The notes below the pieces were generated by a model. It saw only the letters and a program-made list of their open reading frames with translations, had not been told where the DNA came from and searched no databases. A DNA stretch of 64,000 bases from Streptomyces fructofermentans (GTDB taxonomy: Bacteria; Actinomycetota; Actinomycetes; Streptomycetales; Streptomycetaceae), in contig NZ_BMWD01000008.1 of NCBI RefSeq assembly GCF_014651055.1, positions 1 to 64,000 on the forward strand, in the 5' to 3' direction. Of the stretch, positions 33,461-42,081 are shown piece after piece; within the stretch, counting starts at the first letter, position 1; each line of letters opens with the position of its first letter. Made by a program: the position numbers and the translations under genes.

Positions 33461-33498
33461 GAGCCGTCGCGTGCTTCCCGGGGGCCGTCCCGGACGGC

Positions 33499-34083
33499 TC
33501 ACCACTGCCGTCCCCTCGGCAGGCGGTCCCTTTCCGGAGAGTTCAGGTGCAGCACCTGGAAGACGTCCCCAGCCGCCTGCGGGCCGTCCCGGTCCCACAG
33601 GGAGAAGTGCACGACCTCCCAGCGCAGGGGATCGACGACGGCCGCCGCGCAGACCACGCCGTCCAGGCGGGACAGGCGCCCGGTCTCCGCCGCCGCTGCC
33701 ACCGCCACGCCGGACAGCGGGACACCCTCGGGGACGGCCCGCCGTTCGCGCACCGCTGCCCGGGCATCGCGGCCGTCGGCGCCCCCGTCCTCGTACGCCA
33801 GAACCGTCCAGTGCCGTACCCGGGGCCGGCCGAAGTCGTCGACGAGCCCCTGGAATCCGGCGCCCCAAAGGAAGGAGTTCATGCCACGGGGCGTGTTCCA
33901 CAGGTAGAACGGCGCGTACTGGTTGACCGGTGAGCCGGAGACACCGCGCTCACGCACCAGGTACGCCTTCAGGCCGAGGCCGCCGAAGTCGTCGAGCAGC
34001 GGGCCCCTGCCGCTGACCCGGGACCGGATGACGTCCATGTCGTAGTCGGCGGGCAGGGTGATCTCGTACTGCATGGCGTGCAT
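33499..34083 (-). CDS. DUF4865-family protein
   Basis: A 194-residue protein that begins MHAMQYEITLPADYDMDVIRSRV and contains RGVSGSPVNQYAPFYLWNTPRGMNSFLWG-type segments characteristic of the DUF4865 family (recognised from memory). No catalytic motif can be named; the fold may be a dimeric alpha-beta barrel-like protein of the YdhR kind. The ATG has GGAGGGG five bases upstream. It starts 19 bases after the TetR gene on the same strand, so the two form an operon under autoregulation; this pairing is common in streptomycetes and other bacteria. Confidence 0.85.
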   Translation of the reverse strand: MHAMQYEITLPADYDMDVIRSRVSGRGPLLDDFGGLGLKAYLVRERGVSGSPVNQYAPFYLWNTPRGMNSFLWGAGFQGLVDDFGRPRVRHWTVLAYEDGGADGRDARAAVRERRAVPEGVPLSGVAVAAAAETGRLSRLDGVVCAAAVVDPLRWEVVHFSLWDRDGPQAAGDVFQVLHLNSPERDRLPRGRQW

Positions 34084-34102
34084 CGGTGCCCCTCCAGGGA
34101 CG

Positions 34103-34780
34103 TCAGTCGGCCGTGCGGGCGGGCACTGCGGTCGCGGAGCGCGCGGTCTCCTCGGAGGCCGCCCGGCCGCCGGGGGCCGAAGGGCGCCCGGGAGCCGGGG
34201 AGTTCGCTGGAGCCGCGGCGTGCGCCGAGGCGCGAAGCAGGGACAGCAGGCCGCGTACTCCCGTGTCGAAGGCCGCGGTCGATCCGGACGCGCGCGCCAG
34301 CACGTAGCCGCCCTGGACGGTCGCGACGATCGTCGCCGCGATCTCCTCCCCGTCGAGCCCGGGCGCGAACGAGCCGCCCTCCCGGCCCTCTTCGACGAGT
34401 CCGGCGAGCCTCTCCCGCAGCCAGTCCAGTGTCTCGTCGACCGGTGCGCGCAGCTCGTCGCTCGCGACGATCTCCGGGTCCATGGTGAGCCGCCCGATCG
34501 GACAGCCCCGCAGTACGTCGCGCTCACGGCGGAGATACGCCTCGACACGCTCGTACGGGGTGCCGGGTCCGTCGAGGACGGCCCCGGCCGAGTCGCGCAT
34601 CTCCTGCGCGGTGCGGCGGACGGCGGCGAGCGCCAGCTCGGGCTTGCCCGCGAAGTGGTGGTACATGCTGCCCTGGCCCGCGCCCGACAACTGCTGGATC
34701 GCCCGCGGGCTCGTGCCCACGTAACCGCGCTCCCACAGCAGCCCGCGCGTGGCCTCGATCAGTCGCTCCCGCGTGCTCAT
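34103..34780 (-). CDS. TetR-family regulator
   Basis: A 225-residue repressor. The helix-turn-helix SPRAIQQLSGAGQGSMYHHFAGKPELALAAV (quoted in part; about 24-50) is typical of the YcdC/AcrR-like group with the GS-YHHF signature, followed by a C-terminal helical domain with CPIGRLTMDPEI, a conserved segment in this subgroup. The last 35 residues are Ala/Pro/Gly-rich. Two near-identical palindromic sites (34788-34809 and 34822-34843) lie directly upstream, so autoregulation of the TetR-DUF4865 operon is likely. The divergent SHOCT-ABC operon starts 244 bases away and could also be affected. Confidence 0.92.
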   Translation of the reverse strand: MSTRERLIEATRGLLWERGYVGTSPRAIQQLSGAGQGSMYHHFAGKPELALAAVRRTAQEMRDSAGAVLDGPGTPYERVEAYLRRERDVLRGCPIGRLTMDPEIVASDELRAPVDETLDWLRERLAGLVEEGREGGSFAPGLDGEEIAATIVATVQGGYVLARASGSTAAFDTGVRGLLSLLRASAHAAAPANSPAPGRPSAPGGRAASEETARSATAVPARTAD

Positions 34781-34787
34781 CCCGTCA

Positions 34788-34809
34788 CTGTACATACCAG
34801 TAGGTACAG
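34788..34809. promoter_or_regulatory. TetR operator copy 1
   Basis: A 22-base imperfect palindrome with CTGTAC and GTACAG outer arms and CAGTAGGTACAG on one side, eight bases before the TetR start codon. Confidence 0.75.
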
Positions 34810-34821
34810 AATCGAGGGCGC

Positions 34822-34843
34822 CTGTGCATATCAGTAGGTACAG
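34822..34843. promoter_or_regulatory. TetR operator copy 2
   Basis: CTGTGC...GTACAG repeats copy 1 with three changes, 34 bases away. The shared CAGTAGGTACAG makes the duplication plain. Confidence 0.7.
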
Positions 34844-35024
34844 CAGCGGATCTCCTCTCGCACCGGCTCGTCCTGCACCCGGGAGCAGGCTGCCGGGGCC
34901 CGCGTACTCCCCAGGAGGTACGCCCGGTGCCGCTGGCCGTACGACGACCCGGGCACCCTCCCGGCGCGAGCCTCGAAGCATCACCGGAACACTCCGGAAC
35001 AGCCATCCGAGGAGATGACTTCAG

Positions 35025-35345
35025 ATGCAGACCCTGGCGCACTGGGACGGCGGGCCCGGCCCGTGGATCCTCTTCCTCCCGCTGATCTGGGCGGCCGTCG
35101 TGATCGGCGTCCTGACGGTTCTGCGCCGGACCGTGTGGCGCGGCGGCCGCGCCGCCCGGCCGTCCGCCGACCGAGTCCGCCCGGGCGGCGACTCGCCGAT
35201 CGCGATCCTCGGCAGGCGCTTCGCCGCCGGCGAGATCGACGAGGACGAGTACTGGCGCCGCCTCTCCGTCCTGGACGAGCAGTTCGGCACCACGGGCCCG
35301 GCGGGCGGCGGCTTCGGCGGCACGGGCAGGGGCGGTGCGGCATGA
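35025..35345 (+). CDS. Small membrane protein with SHOCT domain
   Basis: A 106-residue protein: one membrane helix (about 13-33) followed by a short oligomerisation (SHOCT) motif, SPIAILGRRFAAGEIDEDEYWRRLSVL (57-83, quoted here only as its landmarks LGRRFAAGEI and EDEYWRRL). The Gly-rich tail follows. SHOCT proteins are thought to help assembly of membrane complexes. GAGGAG precedes the ATG. The stop overlaps the start of the ABC ATPase gene (ATGA), so it belongs to the transporter operon. Confidence 0.85.
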   Translation: MQTLAHWDGGPGPWILFLPLIWAAVVIGVLTVLRRTVWRGGRAARPSADRVRPGGDSPIAILGRRFAAGEIDEDEYWRRLSVLDEQFGTTGPAGGGFGGTGRGGAA

Positions 35346-36118
35346 GCACGACGACCGTCACCACGAGCACCGGCACCGCGGCGCGGGTCGCCGACGCGGT
35401 CAAGGTGTACGGCTCGGGCGACACCGCCGTCCGGGCCCTGGACGGGGTGAGCGTCACCTTCCCGGCCGGGCGCTTCACCGCGATCATGGGGCCGTCGGGC
35501 TCCGGCAAGTCCACCCTGATGCACTGCGCGGCCGGCCTGGACACGCTCACGTCCGGCGCCGCCTTCATCGGCGACACCGAACTGGGCCGCCTCGACGACC
35601 GCCGCCTCACGCTGCTGCGCCGCGACCGCGTCGGATTCGTCTTCCAGGCGTTCAACCTGGTCCCGACGCTCACGGTCGCCGAGAACATCACCCTTCCCAT
35701 GGATCTCGCGGGCCGCAGGGCCGACGCCGCCTCGGCCGAGTGGACCGACGCGCTCGTCGACATCGTCGGGCTGCGCGACCGCCTCCACCACCTGCCCGCC
35801 GAACTCTCCGGCGGGCAGCAGCAGCGCGTGGCGGTGGCCCGGGCCTTCGCAGGCCGCCCCGACGTCGTCTTCGCCGACGAACCGACCGGCAACCTCGACT
35901 CGCGCTCCGGCGAGGAGGTCCTCGGCCTCCTCGGCCGGGCCGTGCGCCGGATGGACCGCACCGTCGTCATGGTCACCCACGACCCGGTCGCCGCCGCGCA
36001 CGCCGACGAGGTCGTCTTCCTCGCCGACGGGCGCCTCGTCGACCGCATGGAATCCCCCACGGCGGAGCGGGTCCTGGACCGGATGAAGGCCTTCGACGGC
36101 AAGGGGGCGCCGTCGTGA
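35342..36118 (+). CDS. ABC transporter ATP-binding protein (LolD/MacB type)
   Basis: A 258-residue ATPase with all motifs: Walker A GPSGSGKST (about 51-59), Q loop FQAFNLVPTLTV, signature LSGGQQQRVA, Walker B VVFADEPTGN and the His switch VTHD. The ADEPTGNLDS form places it in the LolD/MacB/FtsE group that powers permeases with large extracytoplasmic domains. It overlaps the SHOCT gene (ATGA) and the permease gene (GTGA), so the three are translated together. It should drive lipid, peptide or antibiotic export or mechanotransmission. Confidence 0.96.
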   Translation: MSTTTVTTSTGTAARVADAVKVYGSGDTAVRALDGVSVTFPAGRFTAIMGPSGSGKSTLMHCAAGLDTLTSGAAFIGDTELGRLDDRRLTLLRRDRVGFVFQAFNLVPTLTVAENITLPMDLAGRRADAASAEWTDALVDIVGLRDRLHHLPAELSGGQQQRVAVARAFAGRPDVVFADEPTGNLDSRSGEEVLGLLGRAVRRMDRTVVMVTHDPVAAAHADEVVFLADGRLVDRMESPTAERVLDRMKAFDGKGAPS

Positions 36119-38676
36119 ACGCCGCCGTGCGGATCAGCGTCTCCTCGCTGCGCGCCCACAAACGCCGCTTCGCCGGTACGTTCCTCGCGGTGCTGCTCGG
36201 CGTCGCCTTCCTGGCCGGCACGCTCGTCATGGGCGACACACTGCGCGCGAGCTTCGACACCATGTTCGGGAACGCGGCCGGCGGCACCGACGCCGTCGTA
36301 CGCAGCGCCGCGACCATCACCGCCCCGGGCGAGGGCCAGGGCGTGCGGCGGCCCGTCGACACCGCGCTCGTGGCCGCAGTCGAAAGGACGCCCGGTGTCG
36401 CGGCCGCGGTGCCCGACATCCAGGGCGCCGGGCAACTCGTCGGCGCGAACGGCGAGCCCGTCGGCGGCCAGGGCCCGCCCACCCTCGCGGGCAACTGGAT
36501 CGACGACCCGGAACTCAACGCGTACCGGCTCGCCGAGGGCCGCGCCCCCGCCAGGTCCGGCGAGGTCGTCGTCAACCGCGGCGCCGCCGAGCGCGGCGGT
36601 CTGGAGATCGGCGACACCACGGTCCTGCGGACCCCCGACCCGGTCGACGTGACGATCGTCGGCCTCGCGACCTTCGGGGGAGAGGACGGCATGGCCCAGG
36701 TGACCTTCACCGGGATGACCCGGCAGGACGCCGAGAGGTACCTGACCGCGAGGCCCGGCGAGGCCGCCGGCATCCTCGTACGGGCCGGTCCCGGCACCGG
36801 CGCGCGGGAACTCGTGGACGCCCTGGAACCCGTACTGCCCAAGGGAGTCGAGGCCATCACCGGGCAGGAGCTGGCCGAGGAGAACACCGACATGGTCTCC
36901 GGTCGCTTCCTGACCCTGTTCACCACCTTCCTGCTGGTGTTCTCCGGCGTGGCGCTGCTGGTCGCCACCTTCTCCATCCACAACACCTTCGCGATCGTCG
37001 TCGCCCAGCGCACCCGCGAGAACGCCCTGCTGAGGGTGCTCGGCGCCGGACGCGGGCAGGTGACAGCCTCGACCCTCGCCGAAGCGGCCGTCGTCGCCGT
37101 GACCGCGTCCGCCGCCGGACTCGCCGGCGGCATCGGCATCGCCGCCGGGCTCCAGGCGCTCTTCCCCGCCATCGGATTCCCCTTCCCGGACGGCGGACTC
37201 GTGGTCGGCCGGCAGTCCCTGCTGCTGCCCCTCGCGGTCGGCGTCGTGGTCTGCCTCGGCTCCGCCCTGCTGCCCGCCGTACGGGCGGGGCGCACCGCAC
37301 CTCTCGCGGCGCTGCGCGAGACGGCCGTGGACCGGTCGGGAGCGTCCAGGTCCCGGGCCGTCGCCGGGGCCGTGCTCGGCGCGACGGCCCTCGCGGTCAC
37401 CCTGACCGGAGTCCTCGCGAGCCCGTCCCTGTGGCTCGCCGGCGGCGGGGCCCTGCTGGCGCTCGCGGCCTTCGTGGTCCTCGGCCCGGTCGCGTCGACG
37501 ACCGCGGTGCGGCTGCTCGGAAGCCCGCTCGCGCGGCTGCGGGGCGTGACCGGGGGACTCGCCCGGCGCAACGCCCTGCGCAGCCCCCGGCGGACCGCCG
37601 CGACCGCGAGCGCGCTGATGATCGGGGTCGCCGTCGTGTCGCTGTTCACGGTCTTCGGCGCCTCCCTGAAGGCCACGATGGACCAGACGGTGTCGCGCTC
37701 CTTCGCGGGCGACGTCGCCGTGAGCACGCCCTCGTTCGGAGCCGGCGGCAGCGGGCTCAGCCCCCGGCTCGCCCCGGCGCTCGACGCGCTGCCCGAGGTG
37801 GACACCGCGGTCGGGCTCGGCAGGGGGGTCGCCGAGGTCGAGGGGGAGGGCCGCGCCCTCACGGTCACCGATCCGGTCGCCCTGGCACGGACCTTCGACC
37901 TCGGAGCGGTACGCGGCTCACTGGACGACCTGGGCGCCGACGGCATCGCCGTCACCGAGAAGGAGGCCGGGAAGCGGGGCCTCCGGACCGGCGACACCGC
38001 CCGGCTCGCCTTCACCGACGGGGACAGGGAGACCTTCACGGTCCGCGCGGTCTACGGGCGTTCCGAACTGGCGGGCGACTACGTCATCACCCGGGAGGCC
38101 TGGGCGCCGCACCGCACGCAGGACTCCGACACGCTCGTCGCCGTCACCTTCGCCGACGGGGTGGACCCGGCCGACGGCAAGGCGGCGGTCGAGCGTGCCG
38201 CGGCGGCGTACGGCGGCCCCGACGTGCAGACCCGCGACGAGTACGCCCGCTCCTCGGCGGGCGGCATAGACATGATGCTCACACTGGTCTACGCACTGCT
38301 CGCGCTCGCGGTGCTCATCGCGCTGCTCGGCATCGCCAACACGTTGACACTGGCCGTGCACGAACGCACGCGTGAACTCGGCCTGTTGCGGGCCGTGGGA
38401 CAGACACGGGCGCAACTGCGCGCCATGGTCCGCTGGGAGTCGGTGCTCGTCGCCGCGTTCGGCACGGCGGGCGGGCTCGCACTCGGCGGCTTCCTCGGCT
38501 GGGTGCTCGTCGAGGCGTCGGACGGGGCGTCCGACAGCGCCTTCGCGTTCGCGCTGCCGCCGGTCCGGCTCGCGGTGGTGGCGCTGGTGGGTCTGGCGGC
38601 CGGCGCCCTCGCCGGGCTGCGCCCGGCCCGCCGGGCCGCACGCCTCGACGTGCTGCGGGCCATCGCCACCGAGTAG
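36115..38676 (+). CDS. ABC transporter permease, FtsX/MacB type (two fused permease units)
   Basis: An 853-residue membrane protein with duplicated halves: segment 1 (about 20-40), a large extracytoplasmic MacB-like domain, three segments (about 265-400), then a central repeat with a second N-terminal segment, another outer domain and three final segments (about 715-835). The FtsX-type motif with RTRENALLRVLGAGRGQ in the first half and ERTRELGLLRAVGQTRAQ in the second are the coupling helices for the ATPase. It is the membrane half of the operon begun by the SHOCT gene; GTG 36115 overlaps the ATPase stop. Confidence 0.95.
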   Translation: MNAAVRISVSSLRAHKRRFAGTFLAVLLGVAFLAGTLVMGDTLRASFDTMFGNAAGGTDAVVRSAATITAPGEGQGVRRPVDTALVAAVERTPGVAAAVPDIQGAGQLVGANGEPVGGQGPPTLAGNWIDDPELNAYRLAEGRAPARSGEVVVNRGAAERGGLEIGDTTVLRTPDPVDVTIVGLATFGGEDGMAQVTFTGMTRQDAERYLTARPGEAAGILVRAGPGTGARELVDALEPVLPKGVEAITGQELAEENTDMVSGRFLTLFTTFLLVFSGVALLVATFSIHNTFAIVVAQRTRENALLRVLGAGRGQVTASTLAEAAVVAVTASAAGLAGGIGIAAGLQALFPAIGFPFPDGGLVVGRQSLLLPLAVGVVVCLGSALLPAVRAGRTAPLAALRETAVDRSGASRSRAVAGAVLGATALAVTLTGVLASPSLWLAGGGALLALAAFVVLGPVASTTAVRLLGSPLARLRGVTGGLARRNALRSPRRTAATASALMIGVAVVSLFTVFGASLKATMDQTVSRSFAGDVAVSTPSFGAGGSGLSPRLAPALDALPEVDTAVGLGRGVAEVEGEGRALTVTDPVALARTFDLGAVRGSLDDLGADGIAVTEKEAGKRGLRTGDTARLAFTDGDRETFTVRAVYGRSELAGDYVITREAWAPHRTQDSDTLVAVTFADGVDPADGKAAVERAAAAYGGPDVQTRDEYARSSAGGIDMMLTLVYALLALAVLIALLGIANTLTLAVHERTRELGLLRAVGQTRAQLRAMVRWESVLVAAFGTAGGLALGGFLGWVLVEASDGASDSAFAFALPPVRLAVVALVGLAAGALAGLRPARRAARLDVLRAIATE

Positions 38677-38873
38677 CGGCGCGGGCCGACCCGGGTGGGC
38701 GGGCGCGGGTGTGCCTGAACGGGTGGCGGTACGCCGCTTCCCTGCCGTGCCCGGCCGACGGCACGGCTTCCTCGCCGCGGGGCGCGGGCGCGGGCGGGGT
38801 GCGGCATGTGGTGCCGTCCGGCTCGGCGCAGGGCGCGGCGCCTTGCCGCCGGACGCGGGCGACGGGGAGTGTC

Positions 38874-38929
38874 GCCGGGTGCCGGGTGCCGGGTGCCGGG
38901 TGCCGGGTGCCGGGTGCCGGGTGCCGGGT
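38874..38929 (+). repeat. Tandem heptamer GCCGGGT, eight copies
   Basis: Eight perfect head-to-tail copies. The same unit is repeated four times at 10763-10790. It lies in the 722-base gap 38677-39398, which contains no recognised gene. Confidence 0.92.
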
Positions 38930-38967
38930 GCCGTCGGGGCCCGGTTGCCGGTGGTTCGTTCGCTGTG

Positions 38968-39198
38968 TCACCCAACTGGGCGGGAAGCAGCGCTTCTTGG
39001 CCTCGCGCGCGGCCGATCGGGATGCGCCGCCCGGTCGGGTGCGGGTGCGGGTGCCGGTCCCGGTGGCCGGGTGGTTGTGGTGGCGGGGTCACGCAACTGG
39101 TCCGACGCCAAGGAGCCCTGGCTGCCGGACACGATCGGTGGAGCGGGGTCGCAAGTACGGGTCCCGGTGCCGGTGTGGTTGCCGGTTCACGCAACTGG
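38968..39198 (+). repeat. Interspersed TCACGCAACTGG element
   Basis: TCAC(C/G)CAACTGG occurs at 38968, 39089 and 39187, each followed by a GC-rich spacer of about 100-120 bases with similar GGTGCCGGTGTGG-like motifs; a fourth, shorter copy (TCACGCAACT) lies at 40102, between the two following minus-strand genes. No coding potential was seen here. Confidence 0.65.
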
Positions 39199-39398
39199 CC
39201 CCAGGGCATCGCGACTTCGCGTCCGGGCGCGGCCGTCCGCGCGGTCTTCCCGGCGCCCGCGCCGCGTGCCGGTGCCGGCGTGGCCGTCGTCCGCCCGACC
39301 CGGCCGGGCGGCACGGCGTCCGTGCCGCGCGCGCCCCGGGGACCGGGCCGTCCCTCGGCCCGTGGAAGCGGGCGAAGGCGGCCTCTGTCACCGCCCGG

Positions 39399-39938
39399 TC
39401 AGCCGGCAACGGCCGACCGGGCGGGAGCGTGCGCGGCCCGGAGCGCGTCGGCCGCGTGCTCCACCTCCGCGAAGTCGAGGGCGGGGCCGGGCGACTCCAC
39501 CGCCACCCCGAACGAGGGGCGGGCGAGCAGGGTCGCCGTGGGGGAGGGCGCCGGCAGTGTGAACCACACGACCTTCCCGGACTCGCCGTCCGGGCGCACA
39601 CCCCAGCTCTCGCTCACGGCGGCGACCATCGCTAGACCGCGTCCGCAGGTCGCGGAGGGGTCGGCATCCCGGACTTCGGGAAGGCGGGGGTCGTGGTCGT
39701 GCACCGAGACCATCAGGCGGTCGAGCATCAGCTCGATCTCCACGATGCACTGCTTGTCGGGACTGGCGTGCCGGTGGACGTTGGACAGAAGCTCTGTCAC
39801 GCCGAGGGCGGCCCGGTCTATCAGGGGATCCAGATGCCAGTAGCGCAATTGCGCAGATACGATTCTGCGGACCTGGCCGATCCGCGACGGCAGGGCTTGG
39901 AGCTCCACCGTGCAATGCCTGTTCGGCTGGCTGATCAC
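39399..39938 (-). CDS. ATP-binding regulatory protein, RsbW/anti-sigma-like HATPase
   Basis: A 179-residue protein with a GHKL ATPase domain of the RsbW type: N box LGVTELLSNVHRHA (about 48-61) and G box GRGLAMVAAVSESWGV (about 98-113). It lacks a phospho-accepting His domain, as expected for anti-sigma kinases and related Streptomyces regulators. The GTG at 39938 is preceded by GGGGAG and starts the sequence ISQPNRHC, typical of this subgroup. Many such proteins exist in streptomycetes, mostly of unknown partner; none of the usual partners (anti-anti-sigma, SpoIIE phosphatase, sigma factor) is adjacent. Confidence 0.87.
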   Translation of the reverse strand: MISQPNRHCTVELQALPSRIGQVRRIVSAQLRYWHLDPLIDRAALGVTELLSNVHRHASPDKQCIVEIELMLDRLMVSVHDHDPRLPEVRDADPSATCGRGLAMVAAVSESWGVRPDGESGKVVWFTLPAPSPTATLLARPSFGVAVESPGPALDFAEVEHAADALRAAHAPARSAVAG

Positions 39939-40121
39939 GGCTGCGACTCCCCGAATTGAGGTCCGGAAGAAGACGGAGTACGGATCCAGCGGGCGGCTGC
40001 GTGGGGCGACCGCCTGCTGCGTGGTGCCGGCGGGCTGGTTCGCAGCGTTATCGCCGGTAAACCCAGAGTGACGTGACAACAGCGTGACTCAGGGTCCGCG
40101 GTCACGCAACTCGCGGCACTC

Positions 40122-40445
40122 TCAGCGCTCGCGTCCCGCCGCCCTGCGGACGGCCTCGATGAACCTCCGGGCCGCGGGTGGACCCGGTTGCCCCGGGGCC
40201 GGGTCGTGATCGCCCAGGGTGAGCAGGTACCGGGTGCCGTTGACGTCCGCCTGGGCCCGGTCGTCCTGGCCGAACCAGGGCTTCGACGCCCGGACGGCCC
40301 GGACCGGCGCGCTGTCGATCTCGCTGCCGTAGCTGGTGAGCAGCTCCAGCCTGCCTCCGCTGATCCGGACCTGTCCGGCCCGGGTGAGCGAGCGCAGTCC
40401 CTTGCCGATCCGCACGCCCGTGGCCTCGAACTCCGGCTCCGCCAT
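40122..40445 (-). CDS. Conserved hypothetical small protein
   Basis: A 107-residue soluble protein without signal peptide or membrane helix. The sequence alternates short strands (VRIGKGLRSLTRAGQVRISGGRLELLTSYGSEIDSAPV region) and a basic C-terminal helix ending RRAAGRER, hinting at a small beta domain (PH-like or SH3-like), but no family is recognised with confidence. AAGGGGG precedes the ATG. It is upstream of the anti-sigma-like ATPase on the same strand but 183 bases away. The upstream gap 40446-40771 carries the regulatory repeats of the Cds1-like gene. Confidence 0.7.
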   Translation of the reverse strand: MAEPEFEATGVRIGKGLRSLTRAGQVRISGGRLELLTSYGSEIDSAPVRAVRASKPWFGQDDRAQADVNGTRYLLTLGDHDPAPGQPGPPAARRFIEAVRRAAGRER

Positions 40446-40658
40446 GTGTCCAGCCCCCTTGTGCGCTCCGCCGATGCCTTCACGTGCTCCCGCGGGGCCC
40501 CGATCCCGACGGGTGCTCTGCCCGGACCCGTGCCCCGTTCGGTGCAGTCTGCCCGCACCCGACGTCGAGCACCAGTACGCACGGCGGCCTCGTGGAGACT
40601 GTCCGGCGCACTCGCGCGAACGCGCCCCCCGCTTCCCGCCAGACGGTGTGCCAGGGGT

Positions 40659-40679
40659 TCCTTTGAGGTGCTCAAAGGA
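40659..40679. promoter_or_regulatory. Palindrome upstream of the Cds1-like gene
   Basis: TCCTTTGAG-GTG-CTCAAAGGA: perfect 9-base inverted repeat about 90 bases before the start codon; most likely the operator of a cysteine- or sulfide-responsive regulator encoded elsewhere. Confidence 0.7.
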
Positions 40680-40718
40680 GTGTTTATGCAGGTGAGAAGC
40701 GTGCGGAAGGTGTTTATG
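40680..40718 (+). promoter_or_regulatory. Direct repeats GTGTTTATG
   Basis: GTGTTTATG at 40680-40688 and 40710-40718, exactly 30 bases apart (about three helical turns), directly after the palindrome and before the start codon. A second regulatory element, or part of the promoter. Confidence 0.5.
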
Positions 40719-40771
40719 ATCGGGGCGTCCGACCGTGTGAGCCGTCGGCCGCAACCCGAAGGAGCCCCGCC

Positions 40772-41905
40772 GTGACCACCCCACAGCAGGCCCGCCCCCA
40801 CGAGCCGATGGCCACACTCGACGTCGACCACAGCGACGCGGAGTACCGCACCTGGCTCAAAGAGGCCGTGCGCAAGGTCCAGGCCGACGCGAACCGGTCC
40901 GCCGACACCCACCTCCTGCGCTTCCCGCTGCCCGAGCAGTGGGGGATCGACCTGTACCTGAAGGACGAGTCCACCCATCCCACCGGCAGCCTCAAGCACC
41001 GGCTGGCCCGCTCGCTGTTCCTGTACGGCCTGTGCAACGGCTGGATCCGCCGCGGCCGCCCGGTCATCGAGGCGTCCAGCGGCTCCACGGCCGTCTCCGA
41101 GGCGTACTTCGCGAAGCTGATCGGTGTGCCGTTCATCGCCGTGATGCCCCGCACGACCAGCGCCGAGAAGTGCCGCCTCATCGAATTCCACGGCGGACAG
41201 TGCCACTTCGTCGACGACCCGCGCCGGATGTACGAGGAGGCGGCTGCTCTCGCGGCCGGGACCGGCGGGCACTACATGGACCAGTTCACGTACGCGGAGC
41301 GTGCGACCGACTGGCGGGGCAACAACAACATCGCCGAATCGATCTATCGGCAACTGGAGTTGGAGCGCTACCCCGAACCCGCCTGGATCGTCGCGACGGC
41401 GGGCACCGGCGGCACGTCGGCCACCATCGCGCGCTATGTGCACTACATGCAGTTCAACACCCGTATCTGCGTGGCGGATCCGGAGAACTCGTGCTTCTTC
41501 GAAGGCTGGACCACCGGCGACGCGGAGGTGACGACCGACTGCGGCTCGCGCATCGAGGGCATCGGCAGACCGCGCATGGAGCCGAGCTTCGTGCCGGGTG
41601 CCGTCGACCGGATGATGAAGGTGCCCGACGCGGCGAGTGTGGCCGCAGTGCGGGCCCTGGAGCGGGCCATCGGGCGCAAGGCGGGCGGTTCGACCGGTAC
41701 CGGTCTGTGGAGCGCCCTGAAGATCGTCGCCGAGATGGTGACGGTCGGCCGGACGGGCAGTGTCGTCACCCTGCTGTGCGACCACGGCGACCGCTACCTG
41801 GACAAGTACTACTCGGACGCGTGGCTGGCCGACCAGGGGCTGGACATCGAGCCGTACGCGGCGGCTGTCGACACCTTGCTGGCCACGGGGGTCTGGCCGG
41901 ACTGA
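40772..41905 (+). CDS. PLP-dependent cysteine synthase-family enzyme, Cds1 (cysteine desulfhydrase)-like
   Basis: A 377-residue fold-type II PLP enzyme. [11 protein letters not shown] (about 68-78) holds the Schiff-base Lys; [13 protein letters not shown] is the loop that binds the substrate carboxylate; [14 protein letters not shown] (about 209-222) binds the PLP phosphate. The order and spacing match cysteine synthase/cystathionine beta-synthase; overall sequence resembles mycobacterial Cds1, which releases H2S from cysteine. GTG 40772 has GAAGGAG upstream. It stands alone behind a strong palindrome, so it is probably under sulfur or cysteine control. Cysteine synthase activity cannot be excluded. 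Confidence 0.88.
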   Translation: MTTPQQARPHEPMATLDVDHSDAEYRTWLKEAVRKVQADANRSADTHLLRFPLPEQWGIDLYLKDESTHPTGSLKHRLARSLFLYGLCNGWIRRGRPVIEASSGSTAVSEAYFAKLIGVPFIAVMPRTTSAEKCRLIEFHGGQCHFVDDPRRMYEEAAALAAGTGGHYMDQFTYAERATDWRGNNNIAESIYRQLELERYPEPAWIVATAGTGGTSATIARYVHYMQFNTRICVADPENSCFFEGWTTGDAEVTTDCGSRIEGIGRPRMEPSFVPGAVDRMMKVPDAASVAAVRALERAIGRKAGGSTGTGLWSALKIVAEMVTVGRTGSVVTLLCDHGDRYLDKYYSDAWLADQGLDIEPYAAAVDTLLATGVWPD

Positions 41906-42052
41906 GCGGCTCGCCCCGCCCCGCCGCCCGCGACGCGAGCCCGAGGCCAGGACCCGCAGCCCGGACCCGCAGCCCGGGCCGCAGCCCGAGGCTCAAGTCG
42001 GATGCCCGGCCCGGGAGTCAGGAGTACCGGGCCGCAGTCCCGCAGGGTTCGC

Positions 42053-42081
42053 GGCTTCCGGCTTCCCGGCTTCCCGGCTTC
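42053..42081 (+). repeat. Tandem GGCTTCCC units
   Basis: Four units of GGCTTCC(C) ending at the stop codon of the SRPBCC gene (42080). The rest of the 174-base gap from 41906 is CCCGGACCCGCAG-type GC-rich repeats without a gene. Confidence 0.6.

Noticed and set aside
38874..38929. CRISPR-like array of short direct repeats
   Set aside because: Units are seven bases without spacers, so this is a microsatellite.
38677..39398. Several overlapping frames of 100-390 codons in the repeat-rich gap
   Set aside because: They translate the heptamer array into CRVPGAG-type repeats and lack starts with ribosome sites.
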